Positions 9,706 to 17,077 of a stretch of 48,747 nt of DNA are shown here, piece by piece. Positions within the stretch are counted from its first letter, which is position 1. Each line of letters starts with the position of its first letter. Both the position numbers and the translations under genes were made by a program. The notes beneath the pieces were generated by a model, which was not told the DNA's origin, did not search any database, and worked only from the letters and a program-made list of their open reading frames with translations. The stretch is from Gemmatimonadota bacterium (GTDB taxonomy: Bacteria > Gemmatimonadota > Gemmatimonadetes > Gemmatimonadales > Gemmatimonadaceae), in the NCBI GenBank assembly GCA_028287345.1, contig JAQBPV010000010.1, forward strand, positions 1 to 48,747. Direction: 5' to 3'.

Positions 9706-10851
9706 ATGCGAATGCTCGTCCTTGGCGCCGGGCTGCAAGGCTCTGCGTGTGCCTATGATTTGTTGCAGAATCCTGAAGTCACGCAGGTCCGCCTCGCCGA
9801 CCTGCACTTCGACCACCTTCCGGCCTTCCTGAAGCCGCTTTCCGGTCCGCGGCTGTTGCCCACCACGCTCGACGTCCGCGATCGAGAGGCCGTGCTGGCC
9901 CTGATGCGCGAGAGTGACGCGGTGATGAGCGCCATTCCGTACTACTTCAATCTGCAGCTCGCCGAGTGCGCGGTCGAGGCTGGCGTACATTTTTGCGACC
10001 TCGGTGGAAACACCGAGATCGTCTTCCAGCAGAAGGCCTTGGCCGATCGCGCGGCGGCGAAGGGGATCACCGTGGTGCCCGACTGCGGTGTCGCACCAGG
10101 CATGGTGAACATCCTGGCGCAGTACGGCATCAGTCAACTCGACGCGGTGGATTCGGTGCGCATCTACGTCGGCGGTCTGCCACAGTCGCCCGAGCCGCCG
10201 CTCAACTACCAGATCGTCTATTCGCTCGAGGGGGTGCTCGACTACTACACGACGCTGTCGTGGGTCGTGCGCGACGGCAAGCGTGTGCACGTGACGGCGC
10301 TGTCCGAGCGCGAGATCGTGGAGTTCGACAAGCCGGCTGGCTCACTCGAGGCGTTCCACACCGCGGGCGGTCTGTCGACGATGGCGTTCCGCTACGAGGG
10401 CCAGATCCCGACGATGGAGTACAAGACGCTCCGCTATCCGGGACACGCCGAGATGATGGAGAACATCCGCGCACTCGGCCTGCTGGATCTGGAGCCGGTG
10501 GACGTGAAGGGCGTGAAGGTCGTGCCGCGCGATGTGTTCGTGAGCGTCGTGGGCCCCAAGTTGACGAAGCCGCAGGGCAAGGATCTCCTCGCGCTGCGCG
10601 TGACGGTGACGGGAATGAAGGACGGCGCGCCGGCCAAGCGTCAGTTCGACCTGATCGACAAGTTCGACGAGAAGAACGGCATCAGCGCGATGATGCGGAC
10701 GACGGGCTATTCACTGTCGATCACTGGGCAGATGCAGGCTCGCGGGCAGGTTCGGCCGCCGGGAGTCTGGACGCCGGACGAATGCATGCCGGCGCCGGAG
10801 TACATCGCGGAGTTGCGCGCTCGCGGCATCGAGGTGCGGGAGTCGCAGTAG
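9706..10851 (+). CDS. Saccharopine dehydrogenase-family oxidoreductase
   Basis: A 381-aa NAD(P)-dependent oxidoreductase of the saccharopine/lysine dehydrogenase family. It begins with a Rossmann motif VLGAGLQGSACAYDLL. Next come DVRDREAVLALM, SDAVMSAIPYYFNLQLAECAVEAG and FCDLGGNTEIV, all typical of this family, and VPDCGVAPGMVNIL in the catalytic region. Lysine 6-dehydrogenase is a possible activity, but the substrate is not certain. The start at 9706 is favoured by GGAG at 9693-9696; ATG at 9691 and 9712 are in the same frame. It is followed by a palindrome-rich convergent intergenic region. Confidence 0.85.
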   Translation: MRMLVLGAGLQGSACAYDLLQNPEVTQVRLADLHFDHLPAFLKPLSGPRLLPTTLDVRDREAVLALMRESDAVMSAIPYYFNLQLAECAVEAGVHFCDLGGNTEIVFQQKALADRAAAKGITVVPDCGVAPGMVNILAQYGISQLDAVDSVRIYVGGLPQSPEPPLNYQIVYSLEGVLDYYTTLSWVVRDGKRVHVTALSEREIVEFDKPAGSLEAFHTAGGLSTMAFRYEGQIPTMEYKTLRYPGHAEMMENIRALGLLDLEPVDVKGVKVVPRDVFVSVVGPKLTKPQGKDLLALRVTVTGMKDGAPAKRQFDLIDKFDEKNGISAMMRTTGYSLSITGQMQARGQVRPPGVWTPDECMPAPEYIAELRARGIEVRESQ

Positions 10852-10885
10852 GTCCATAAGCCGTATGCACGCCCGTAACATCGAC

Positions 10886-11177
10886 CTTCAGTACGGCCTG
10901 CAGTATGGACCTCCAGTACGATCGTACGCAGTACGCGAGTATCTCACAGTACAGTGTATCGCTACGTGCCGTGTGGATGAATGATTTCGCCGACGCTCGA
11001 AGGGCTGCGCTCATGGTCGAGCGCAGCCCTTTTGAACTTCACACATCGTCCACACGACACGTCGTGATACTCGCTACTCCCCTACTCCCGTACCAGGTAC
11101 GATAGTACTGGACGTCCATACTGCAGGCAGTACTTCAGTCCATACTGAAGCTCGTACTTCAGTCCATACTGAAGCTC
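10886..11177. repeat. GTAC-rich inverted-repeat element in a convergent intergenic region
   Basis: A 49-nt arm at 10886-10934 matches the reverse complement of 11090-11138 at 41 of 49 positions. Both arms share the core CCTGCAGTATGGAC and many GTAC words. The right side continues as a tandem repeat: a 24-nt unit occurs twice exactly (11130-11153 and 11154-11177), with a degenerate copy just before it at 11105-11129. Each 24-nt unit is itself a small hairpin, CTTCAGT-CCAT-ACTGAAG. A separate, ordinary terminator lies in the middle. The whole 10852-11185 gap contains no convincing gene. Confidence 0.75.
11001..11033. terminator. Perfect 12-bp terminator hairpin
   Basis: AGGGCTGCGCTC (11001-11012) pairs perfectly with GAGCGCAGCCCT (11019-11030) around a 6-nt loop and is followed by TTTT in the plus direction. 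It lies 150 nt after the oxidoreductase stop and 156 nt after the oppositely directed peptidase, between the arms of the GTAC-rich inverted repeat. Confidence 0.7.
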
Positions 11178-11185
11178 GTACTGCC

Positions 11186-12784
11186 TTACTCGCGAACGAA
11201 ATTGGCCAATGTGGCGCCCATTGCGTCCATCGTCGCCTTCGCGTTCCAGCGGTCATTGCCGTTGTAGATGAACGAGAAGGCGACGATCTCGCCATCCTTC
11301 GCCGTCACGTAGCCACCGAGTGCGACGACGACGTCTGTCGTCCCCGTCTTGGCGTGGAGATTTCCCTCCGCAGGCGTGCCGCGCATGCGCCGGCGCAACA
11401 GCTCCGACTCTCCCGCCACCGGCAGCGATCCATGGAATGCCGATGACCACGGACCCTTGTGCGCGTAGCTGAGCAGGTGGATCATCGTGCGCGGCGTCAG
11501 GTAGTCGAGCGTCGATAGACCCGAGCCGTCGAAGATGCGGACCGATTGCGGATCGGCACCGACCTTCTTGCTGAGGAAGTCGCGGAGGTTCGCCTGGGCG
11601 ACTTCCGCGGAGCTCATGCCATCGGCCGCCGCGGCGCGACCCGCGTCGCGATAGAGCAACTCGGCGACGATGTTGATGCTCTCGCGATTCATCTCCGAGA
11701 CGATCTGCGACAGCGGCGGCGATGCGAAGCTCGCAACCTTCGTCGCCGTGGACGGAACGCGACCTGCGCGCACAGTGCCGCTGACCGCGACGCCTGCGGT
11801 CTGCAGCCCCGCTGCCAACGCGCCGGCTGTGAAGTGCGCCGGATCGTCGACCACGAGCGAATAGCGCCGCGGTCCGCTCAGTGAGCCGATGGTGCCGCTG
11901 ACGTCGATGCCGCCATCCGAGGCGCGACGTGCCGAGATGCGGCCGCCCGCTCCGCCAACGATGCGGACCTTGCTGCGCAGTGGAATCGTCGTCGTCACCG
12001 GATCGAGCGTGACTTGCGCGACCTTGCCTGCCGGACTCACGACCACCCACACGAGATTCTCGTTGAGCGAGAGCGCCGACACCCGCGCGGCGTACGCGGA
12101 GCCGAGATACGTCGTCTTCCACCCTTCGGGAATGCGGCGGTCGTCGAATGCCGACGCGTCGTAAATGAGGTCGCCCGTGACTCGCTTCACGCCGGCTGCG
12201 GCAACGGAGCGCGCCAGCGTCGACATGGGGAGATTGGCGTCCTTGAAGAAACGCGCGGACATGGCGGGATCGCCGTCAGCGCGCAAGTAGAGGTTGCCCT
12301 GCACGGTGCCGTCGGGGCCGACGGTGCCATCACGCAGCACGTCGGTGGAGAACTTGTACTCCGGGCCAAAGCGGTCGAGGGCGACGGCCGTGGAGAACAG
12401 CTTCATCGTCGACGCCGGCTGCATCATCTCGCCGGCGTTCTGGGCGAAGAGCGTGTCGCCGCGCGACAGAGACACGATCATCACGCCGAACTTCCCACCC
12501 TTCACTCGGCGCGAGAGCATGTCGTTGATGTCCGCCTCGAGAGCGACCTTGCCGCGGGGCGATGTCCAGGACGTGTTCAACGGCGCGGCCACGGGCCGGC
12601 GTGCTGTCGGCTTGGCGGCAGGACGCTTCGTGGCGGTGCGCCTGACCGTGCGCGTCTTCCTCGGCGCGCCGTCGCCCTGCTGGCTGGCGAGCGCGTCCGC
12701 GCCAGTCGACGCGAGCAGAGCGATGGCAATAGCAATAGTCGCCGCGGTGCGGAGCACACGCGGCAAGTGGGGTGACGAAGTCAT
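11186..12784 (-). CDS. dacB: D-alanyl-D-alanine carboxypeptidase/endopeptidase (PBP4, peptidase S13)
   Basis: A 532-aa periplasmic penicillin-binding protein that trims or cleaves peptidoglycan crosslinks. A signal peptide (LRTAATIAIAIALLASTGADALA) is followed by a basic Ala/Arg/Thr-rich linker (about 40-70) and the S13 catalytic domain. The catalytic S125-x-x-K128 is in PASTMKLFS, SIN is in NRESINIVAELL, and KTG is in LHAKTGTTD. The large S13 domain insertion is present. The ATG at 12784 is chosen because it begins the signal peptide; an in-frame TTG lies at 12802. No strong Shine-Dalgarno is seen. It is convergent with the oxidoreductase across the palindromic region. Confidence 0.92.
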   Translation of the reverse strand: MTSSPHLPRVLRTAATIAIAIALLASTGADALASQQGDGAPRKTRTVRRTATKRPAAKPTARRPVAAPLNTSWTSPRGKVALEADINDMLSRRVKGGKFGVMIVSLSRGDTLFAQNAGEMMQPASTMKLFSTAVALDRFGPEYKFSTDVLRDGTVGPDGTVQGNLYLRADGDPAMSARFFKDANLPMSTLARSVAAAGVKRVTGDLIYDASAFDDRRIPEGWKTTYLGSAYAARVSALSLNENLVWVVVSPAGKVAQVTLDPVTTTIPLRSKVRIVGGAGGRISARRASDGGIDVSGTIGSLSGPRRYSLVVDDPAHFTAGALAAGLQTAGVAVSGTVRAGRVPSTATKVASFASPPLSQIVSEMNRESINIVAELLYRDAGRAAAADGMSSAEVAQANLRDFLSKKVGADPQSVRIFDGSGLSTLDYLTPRTMIHLLSYAHKGPWSSAFHGSLPVAGESELLRRRMRGTPAEGNLHAKTGTTDVVVALGGYVTAKDGEIVAFSFIYNGNDRWNAKATMDAMGATLANFVRE

Positions 12785-12872
12785 TGCTCGTGAAGGGGGC
12801 AACTCGCGTTCCAGTCCATGGCCGTATTACGTGCAGATACACCGAGTCTCGGCCTCAGGTGCCGAAACGATA

Positions 12873-12899
12873 ACGCCGTGTTCAACGCGAACACGGCGT
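12873..12899 (-). terminator. Hairpin after the HGSNAT-like gene
   Basis: ACGCCGTGTTC (12873-12883) pairs perfectly with GAACACGGCGT (12889-12899) around a 5-nt loop, about 36 nt after the stop of the minus-strand acyltransferase gene. The T-run on the minus strand is weak (TATCGTTT), so this may be a partial terminator or a transcript-end stabiliser. Confidence 0.5.
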
Positions 12900-12934
12900 C
12901 TTCGAGAACTACGTCGCCGGTGGTGAAAAGGTGC

Positions 12935-14215
12935 CTAGACCTTGAAGACGATGTTCCGCTTGTAGAGGTAGTAGAGAATCGCGTAGAAGAACAGCACGAA
13001 GGTCACCGCGAACGCGAGTGACGCGTTGATCGACGGAAGCCACGAGGCGTAGAAGGTCTGGTAGATCCACGCCTGCAGGGCAATCGGCTTCCCGTCCTTC
13101 ATGACCTTGAAGATCGAGTAGATGCATCGCGCCAGCACCCCCGACCCCACGAAGGCAACCATCGGGTTGAGGCCGTAGACGACGAAGAACTTCGTCCATC
13201 GGCGCACCTTCTGGAAATCGACGATCCAGATCACCGTCGCGAGCGACACGCAAGCCAGTCCGGCGGTGAAGATGACGTAGGAGCTGGTCCAGAGGCTCTT
13301 GTTGATCGGAAAGACCCAGTTCCACATCAGCCCGAGCATCATCGCGATGGCACCGGCCGAGAAGAGGCCGGCGAGCCGTTCGCTGAGCGGGCGACGTTGG
13401 GCGATCCACTGGCCGGCAAAGTTGCCGAGGATCGCCGTGGCGATGGCGGGAATCGTGGAGAGCACGCCCTCGGGGTCCCACGTCCTGCTCGACGCCCAGA
13501 GATGATTGCCGAGCCCCCAACGCGACCAGTCGAGCGAGATGCGGTCGACCCACGCGGCCATCGTGCGTTCGGGGAAGTTCAGCAGCAGCGCGCCGATGGT
13601 TCCCTCGCCAGGGACGGGCAGCGCGGTCATGACGATCCAGTACCCCAGCAGCAGACTGGCGACGATGATGATCTGCTGTCGCAGCGTCGTACGGAGGGTG
13701 AGCAGGCCGGCAATCATATACGCGATGCCGATGCGCTGGAGCACCCCCATCACACGCCAATGCATCAGGCGATCGGTGATCCGATGGAGGAAGCTCGGAT
13801 CGGTGACGCCGGGGATGTCCGTCCAGGTGAAGTACGGAAAGCCGTTGACGAGGAAGCCGAAGAGGAAGATCAGCGCCCCGCGACGAATGATCTGGTTGCG
13901 GATCGCGCGTTCGTCGTCGCCGCGGGCGCGTCGCGCCGAGAGGGACAGGTGGGTGGTGATGCCGGCGATGAAGAGGAAGAACGGGAAGATGAGATCCGTC
14001 GGCGTCCATCCGTTCCATTCGGCGTGCTCGAGGGGCGGATAGATGCTTGCCCAGCTGCCGGGATTGTTGACGAGCAGCATGCCGGCGACCGTCATCCCTC
14101 GGAAGACGTCGAGGGAGAGGAGCCGCTCCCGCACGGCGCTCCCTCTGGTCGCGGCTGTGACTCGGCCGGGCGGGAGGTCGTGCGTCCGCGGTATGGAGGG
14201 AAGGGTAGCGGTCAT
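12935..14215 (-). CDS. Heparan-alpha-glucosaminide N-acetyltransferase-like membrane acyltransferase
   Basis: A 426-aa multi-pass membrane protein of the HGSNAT/NagX (DUF5009) group of the acyltransferase-3-like superfamily. The hallmark N-terminal segment SLDVFRGMTVAGMLLVNNPG is followed by WNGWTPTDLIFPFFLFIAG, with about ten hydrophobic helices to the C-terminus. Relatives transfer acyl groups to amino sugars across a membrane; the bacterial substrate is unknown, and it could modify cell-wall or other sugars. It lies downstream of nothing obvious on its strand; its start is divergent from the small membrane protein at 14486, separated by 270 nt. Confidence 0.85.
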   Translation of the reverse strand: MTATLPSIPRTHDLPPGRVTAATRGSAVRERLLSLDVFRGMTVAGMLLVNNPGSWASIYPPLEHAEWNGWTPTDLIFPFFLFIAGITTHLSLSARRARGDDERAIRNQIIRRGALIFLFGFLVNGFPYFTWTDIPGVTDPSFLHRITDRLMHWRVMGVLQRIGIAYMIAGLLTLRTTLRQQIIIVASLLLGYWIVMTALPVPGEGTIGALLLNFPERTMAAWVDRISLDWSRWGLGNHLWASSRTWDPEGVLSTIPAIATAILGNFAGQWIAQRRPLSERLAGLFSAGAIAMMLGLMWNWVFPINKSLWTSSYVIFTAGLACVSLATVIWIVDFQKVRRWTKFFVVYGLNPMVAFVGSGVLARCIYSIFKVMKDGKPIALQAWIYQTFYASWLPSINASLAFAVTFVLFFYAILYYLYKRNIVFKV

Positions 14216-14485
14216 CTGGCGACCTCGGCAAAAACGTCAGCCCGCGCAGCGGCGGGGGGAACGAAAATCGAAGGCGGTGAGTCTGTTAACTAGAACGCAG
14301 AGTGGTGCGTTTGTCGAGGCAAGGGGGTGAAGGCGGACTTACCTCCGCGCCCCGCCACTCACAGATTGAAGCACGGCCTGCGCGATTTCGCCTGCCGCGA
14401 ACGTCCTGGGTGCAATCGCGTGGCCGACTGCCGCGCGTGTCAGATAGCTCGAATGTCAGACACCACGCCAACAGGGAGGTTCGAA
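14216..14485. other. Divergent intergenic region, no gene seen
   Basis: This region separates the minus-strand acyltransferase from the plus-strand membrane protein and must hold their promoters. A GC-rich hairpin can be drawn around 14325-14355 (GCGGA ... TCCGC flanked by GGGG and CCCC). I see no convincing ORF, RNA gene or clear sigma-70 boxes. An in-frame ATG for the downstream gene exists at 14453 but has a poorer ribosome site. Confidence 0.4.
14474..14479 (+). promoter_or_regulatory. Shine-Dalgarno that sets the start of the 14486 gene
   Basis: GGGAGG lies six bases before ATG at 14486. It favours this start over the in-frame ATG at 14453 and over the longer open frame from 14327. Confidence 0.7.
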
Positions 14486-14974
14486 ATGCGGCACAGAATC
14501 GTCCGCGACGGCGTCGTCGCCGGGATACTCGGAGCGACGGCGGTTGCGGTCTGGTTTCTGGGGGTCGACCTGATCTATGCCCATGCGTTTGCCACGCCGG
14601 AGGCGTTGGGTCGCGGGGTGTTGCGGTTGTTCGGGCCGCCCGGGACGGAAGGCGCGATGGTGTTCGTCGTCGTGTATACGATTTTCCACTATGCAGCGTT
14701 CATTGCGGCGGGTCTGCTGGTGTCGGTGATCGTGCACTGGGCGCAGACGTCGCCGACGGTGCTCGCCGGGGCGATGATGCTGTTCGTGGCATTCGAGATC
14801 GGATTCTACGGATTGAGCTCGGCGCTGTCGGAGTCGCCGTTCCTCGGCGCACTCGGGTGGGCGCAGGTGGCGACGGGGAACCTGATCGCGGCGTTGGTGA
14901 TGGGGACGTACATGTGGCGTACGCACCCGGAGCTCAAGAGTGAGCTGGATTATGCGCTGGCAGGGAAGGAGTAG
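14486..14974 (+). CDS. Small four-helix membrane protein of unknown function
   Basis: The family is not recognised. The 162-aa product has four hydrophobic segments: DGVVAGILGATAVAVWFLGV, AMVFVVVYTIFHYAAFIAAG, VLAGAMMLFVAFEIGFYGL and LGWAQVATGNLIAALVMGTYM. Its tail is charged (HPELKSELDYALAGKE). It is monocistronic and converges on the caa3 oxidase operon, with the 13-bp repeat palindrome between them. Its position beside the oxidase genes is suggestive but not proof of a respiratory role. Confidence 0.72.
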   Translation: MRHRIVRDGVVAGILGATAVAVWFLGVDLIYAHAFATPEALGRGVLRLFGPPGTEGAMVFVVVYTIFHYAAFIAAGLLVSVIVHWAQTSPTVLAGAMMLFVAFEIGFYGLSSALSESPFLGALGWAQVATGNLIAALVMGTYMWRTHPELKSELDYALAGKE

Positions 14975-14984
14975 TTCTCTTCGG

Positions 14985-15118
14985 GGCGTGCTCTGACGCG
15001 GGCTCCAAGGGCGTGCTCTTTGGACGTGCTCTGGGTGCGAACTAAAGCGCAGTCAGAGCACGCCGTCGGAGCACGCCGTCAGAGCACGCCGTCGGAGCCC
15101 GCCGTCAGACCACAGGCC
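14985..15118. repeat. Inverted arrays of a 13-bp repeat between convergent genes
   Basis: The right side has four tandem 13-nt units, TC(A/G)GAGCACGCCG, at 15053-15104. The left side (14986-15037) has degenerate copies in the opposite orientation (CGTGCTCTGACG, CGTGCTCTTTGG, CGTGCTCTGGG) at about the same spacing. The two sides can fold into one large hairpin with its loop around 15038-15052. The outermost pairing (14985-15006 with 15094-15118) runs into the 3' end of the ctaG-like gene and covers its stop codon (TCA, 15105-15107). It probably acts as a two-way terminator. Confidence 0.75.
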
Positions 15119-16013
15119 TCCAATCCACCTGCGCTCCCGCCTGCGAATCTTCATCTCCATTCCGCTGCTGCCAGCGGAAGAACACCACCGAAATGATGGC
15201 GAAGAAGAACAACCCGCCCGGCACCCACATGATCAGCGCACCGAGCAACTGATCCTGCAATGGCGTGATCCCCCAGATCCTCGGCGCACTCGAATAGGCC
15301 GGATAGAGGATGTGGTCCGCGTATCCGATGCAGATCGCGATGATCGACATCGGGATCGTCAGCAGGAATAGATAGAGCATCTGCAGCGGGTATGACAGAC
15401 GTGGGAGCTCGGGCAGTGGACTCAGCACGGGCCACCACATCAGTGTCGCGGCGACCATGAAGCACAGGTGCTGCACGATGTGCACGGGATGGAACCTCAT
15501 CGCGAGCCCGTACACCGGCGGCAGGTGCCACGTCGCGAGCACCACGGTGAAGATCAGGAAGCAGCGCGGGCCAGTGGTGACCCACCGCGCGATCGGCCCG
15601 ACGATGCGCCACTGAAGCATGGGCCGGAGCATCCAGCCCGGTGTGCCCATGATGAGCAGCGGCGGCGCGATGAGGGTGAGCAGCAGGTGCTGCACCATGT
15701 GCGCGCTGAACAGATAGTAATCGCTGAGGTCGTGCAGCCAGCCGTTGAGCGACAGGAAGATCAGCACGAGTGCGCCGTAGAAGCAGGCGCGTTGACCGAC
15801 TGTGGGTGTGTGAAGAGCAGGTCCCTCGGTCGCGCTACGCGCTCCTGTCGGGACGACATCACCGTTTGCGACGGACCTGTTCTTCTGGTTGGAGCGCCAA
15901 TGGTACAGCGCTCCCAGCCCCGCCAGTCCGATCACCGTGCTGGGATGCACGGTGAATTCGGAGAGGGCGATGCGCGCTGCCGGATGCAGCAGCAGCGCGA
16001 CCGGCGGATGCAT
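15105..16013 (-). CDS. ctaG: CtaG-like (caa3-type) cytochrome oxidase assembly membrane protein
   Basis: A 302-aa multi-pass protein of the caa3_CtaG family, needed for assembly of Bacillus-type caa3 oxidase. Conserved features: SAHMVQHLLLTLIAPPLLIMGTP, HIVQHLCFMVAATLMWWPV, GYADHILYP and DQLLGALIMWVPGG, in about seven helices. Its ATG overlaps the stop of the subunit IV gene by 3 nt, so it is the last gene of the oxidase operon. The frame is open far upstream, but that region belongs to ctaF/ctaE. Residues about 43-67, between the first two helices, are encoded by a palindromic repeat of the same family as the gyrA terminator, and look like an inserted loop. The stop codon lies in the 13-bp repeat array. 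Confidence 0.88.
   Translation of the reverse strand: MHPPVALLLHPAARIALSEFTVHPSTVIGLAGLGALYHWRSNQKNRSVANGDVVPTGARSATEGPALHTPTVGQRACFYGALVLIFLSLNGWLHDLSDYYLFSAHMVQHLLLTLIAPPLLIMGTPGWMLRPMLQWRIVGPIARWVTTGPRCFLIFTVVLATWHLPPVYGLAMRFHPVHIVQHLCFMVAATLMWWPVLSPLPELPRLSYPLQMLYLFLLTIPMSIIAICIGYADHILYPAYSSAPRIWGITPLQDQLLGALIMWVPGGLFFFAIISVVFFRWQQRNGDEDSQAGAQVDWRPVV
15813..15885. repeat. Family-A palindromic element inside the ctaG-like coding sequence
   Basis: AGCAGGTCCCTCG ... CGGGACGACA (15816-15858) matches the left arm of the gyrA terminator palindrome. The outer ends GAAGAGCAGGTCC (15813-15825) and GGACCTGTTCTTC (15873-15885) are inverted copies at 12 of 13 positions. The reading frame stays open through it, encoding about 25 polar residues (GDVVPTGARSATEGPA) in the loop between helices 1 and 2. 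Confidence 0.75.
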
Positions 16014-16378
16014 CAGTTCAGCGCCCCGACCCTCACGGAGAGTTTCCCGAAGAGGAACATCAGGCCGATGAGGGTCGTCATGGCGATGATCAGTGGTCCG
16101 GTGAACAGCACCCGGAACAGCTTGTGGTCGTAGCGAAGGTGCATGTAGAACAGCACCACCGTGACGAACTTCACCGCCGACATGATGAGCAGCGAGGGAA
16201 CGAACAGCCGCGACGCGACGAAGCTGGGGATGTAGTAGATCCAGACTTCGACGACGGTGATGAGCGTGAGGATGACCGCGACCTTCCAGTACGTGGACCA
16301 GGTCGGGTGCTCCTTCTCGATGCCCATCGACGTGTGGTCGACGTGCGCGACGTGCGTATCGGAGGAATCGTGTGCCAT
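16013..16378 (-). CDS. ctaF: Cytochrome c oxidase subunit IV (CtaF)
   Basis: A 121-aa small subunit of the prokaryotic COX4 type, with three hydrophobic helices (VAVILTLITVVEVWIYYI, LLIMSAVKFVTVVLFYMHL, LIIAMTTLIGLMFLFGKL). The segment KFVTVVLFYMHLRYD is characteristic of the family. The N-terminus is His/Asp-rich. It stabilises the oxidase rather than catalysing. It begins 9 nt after ctaE and overlaps the CtaG-like start. Confidence 0.9.
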   Translation of the reverse strand: MAHDSSDTHVAHVDHTSMGIEKEHPTWSTYWKVAVILTLITVVEVWIYYIPSFVASRLFVPSLLIMSAVKFVTVVLFYMHLRYDHKLFRVLFTGPLIIAMTTLIGLMFLFGKLSVRVGALN

Positions 16379-16387
16379 ATCGTCGGC

Positions 16388-17077
16388 CTACTTGATCAGG
16401 TAGACGAGCGTGAAGATCGCGATCCACACGACGTCGACGAAGTGCCAGTACAGCGCGGCCAGGTCGACGTTGAGGGCATCCTTTGGTCCCAACCCGCGAC
16501 GGTAGTCGATCGCGAGCAGGGTGAGCAGCCACAGCACACCGGCGGTGACGTGCGCGCCGTGGAATCCGGTGAGCGTGAAGAACGACGAGCCGAACAGGTT
16601 GGTCTTGATCGTGAGCCCTTCGTGCACGAACGACGTGAACTCGAACGCCTGGAAGCCGAGGAACGTGGCGCCGAGGATGGCCGTCATCCACAGCCAGAGC
16701 TTGGAGGAGCGGAGGATCTTCTCGCCAAAGGCTACCGGCGCAGGCTGGTCCTTCATCTCCACTGCGGCGAGTGCGAGCACCATGGCGAGCGACGACATGA
16801 GCAGCACGAACGTCGATGCGGACGTGACGGGGATGTTGAGGATCGGCTTGAGCACTGTGGCGCACACCGGTGGGCTGCACACCTCATGCGGGTACGGGCC
16901 GACGACACTGCGTCCCTTGTAGATCAGGTACGTCGAGATGAGCGAAGCGAAGAGCATGCACTCCGAGCCGATGAAGGCCCAGATGGCAATCTTCTTGTTG
17001 TCGAGCCCCGTGGAGGTCGGGGGATGTCCACCATGCGAATCGTCGTGCGCACTGTGGACCGCGGCTGCGTGTGCCAT
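16388..17077 (-). CDS. ctaE: Cytochrome c oxidase subunit III
   Basis: A 229-aa integral membrane subunit of heme-copper oxidase. Features: AIWAFIGSECMLFASLISTYLIY, TVLKPILNIPVTSASTFVLLMSSL, GFQAFEFTSF, FFTLTGFHGAHVTAGVLWLL and ALYWHFVDVVWIAIFTLVYL. The signature FHGxHV and WHFVDxVW motifs identify subunit III. Its start directly abuts the ctaD stop (no gap), implying coupled translation. The N-terminus is His/Asp-rich and cytoplasmic. Confidence 0.95.
   Translation of the reverse strand: MAHAAAVHSAHDDSHGGHPPTSTGLDNKKIAIWAFIGSECMLFASLISTYLIYKGRSVVGPYPHEVCSPPVCATVLKPILNIPVTSASTFVLLMSSLAMVLALAAVEMKDQPAPVAFGEKILRSSKLWLWMTAILGATFLGFQAFEFTSFVHEGLTIKTNLFGSSFFTLTGFHGAHVTAGVLWLLTLLAIDYRRGLGPKDALNVDLAALYWHFVDVVWIAIFTLVYLIK

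Noticed and set aside
10905-11105. A 66-codon plus-strand ORF in the palindromic gap
   Set aside because: It spans the repeat arm and the terminator hairpin, has no ribosome site and no motif.
11105-11177. Possible CRISPR array in the 24-nt repeats
   Set aside because: Units are directly adjacent with no spacers, and no cas genes are present.
15053-15104. Possible CRISPR array or iterons in the 13-bp repeats
   Set aside because: No spacers, no replication or cas gene nearby; the mirrored layout fits a hairpin between convergent genes.
16014-16880. Extension of the ctaG-like frame to 591 codons
   Set aside because: The upstream part overlaps ctaF and ctaE out of frame and is Arg/His-rich; similarity starts at 16013.
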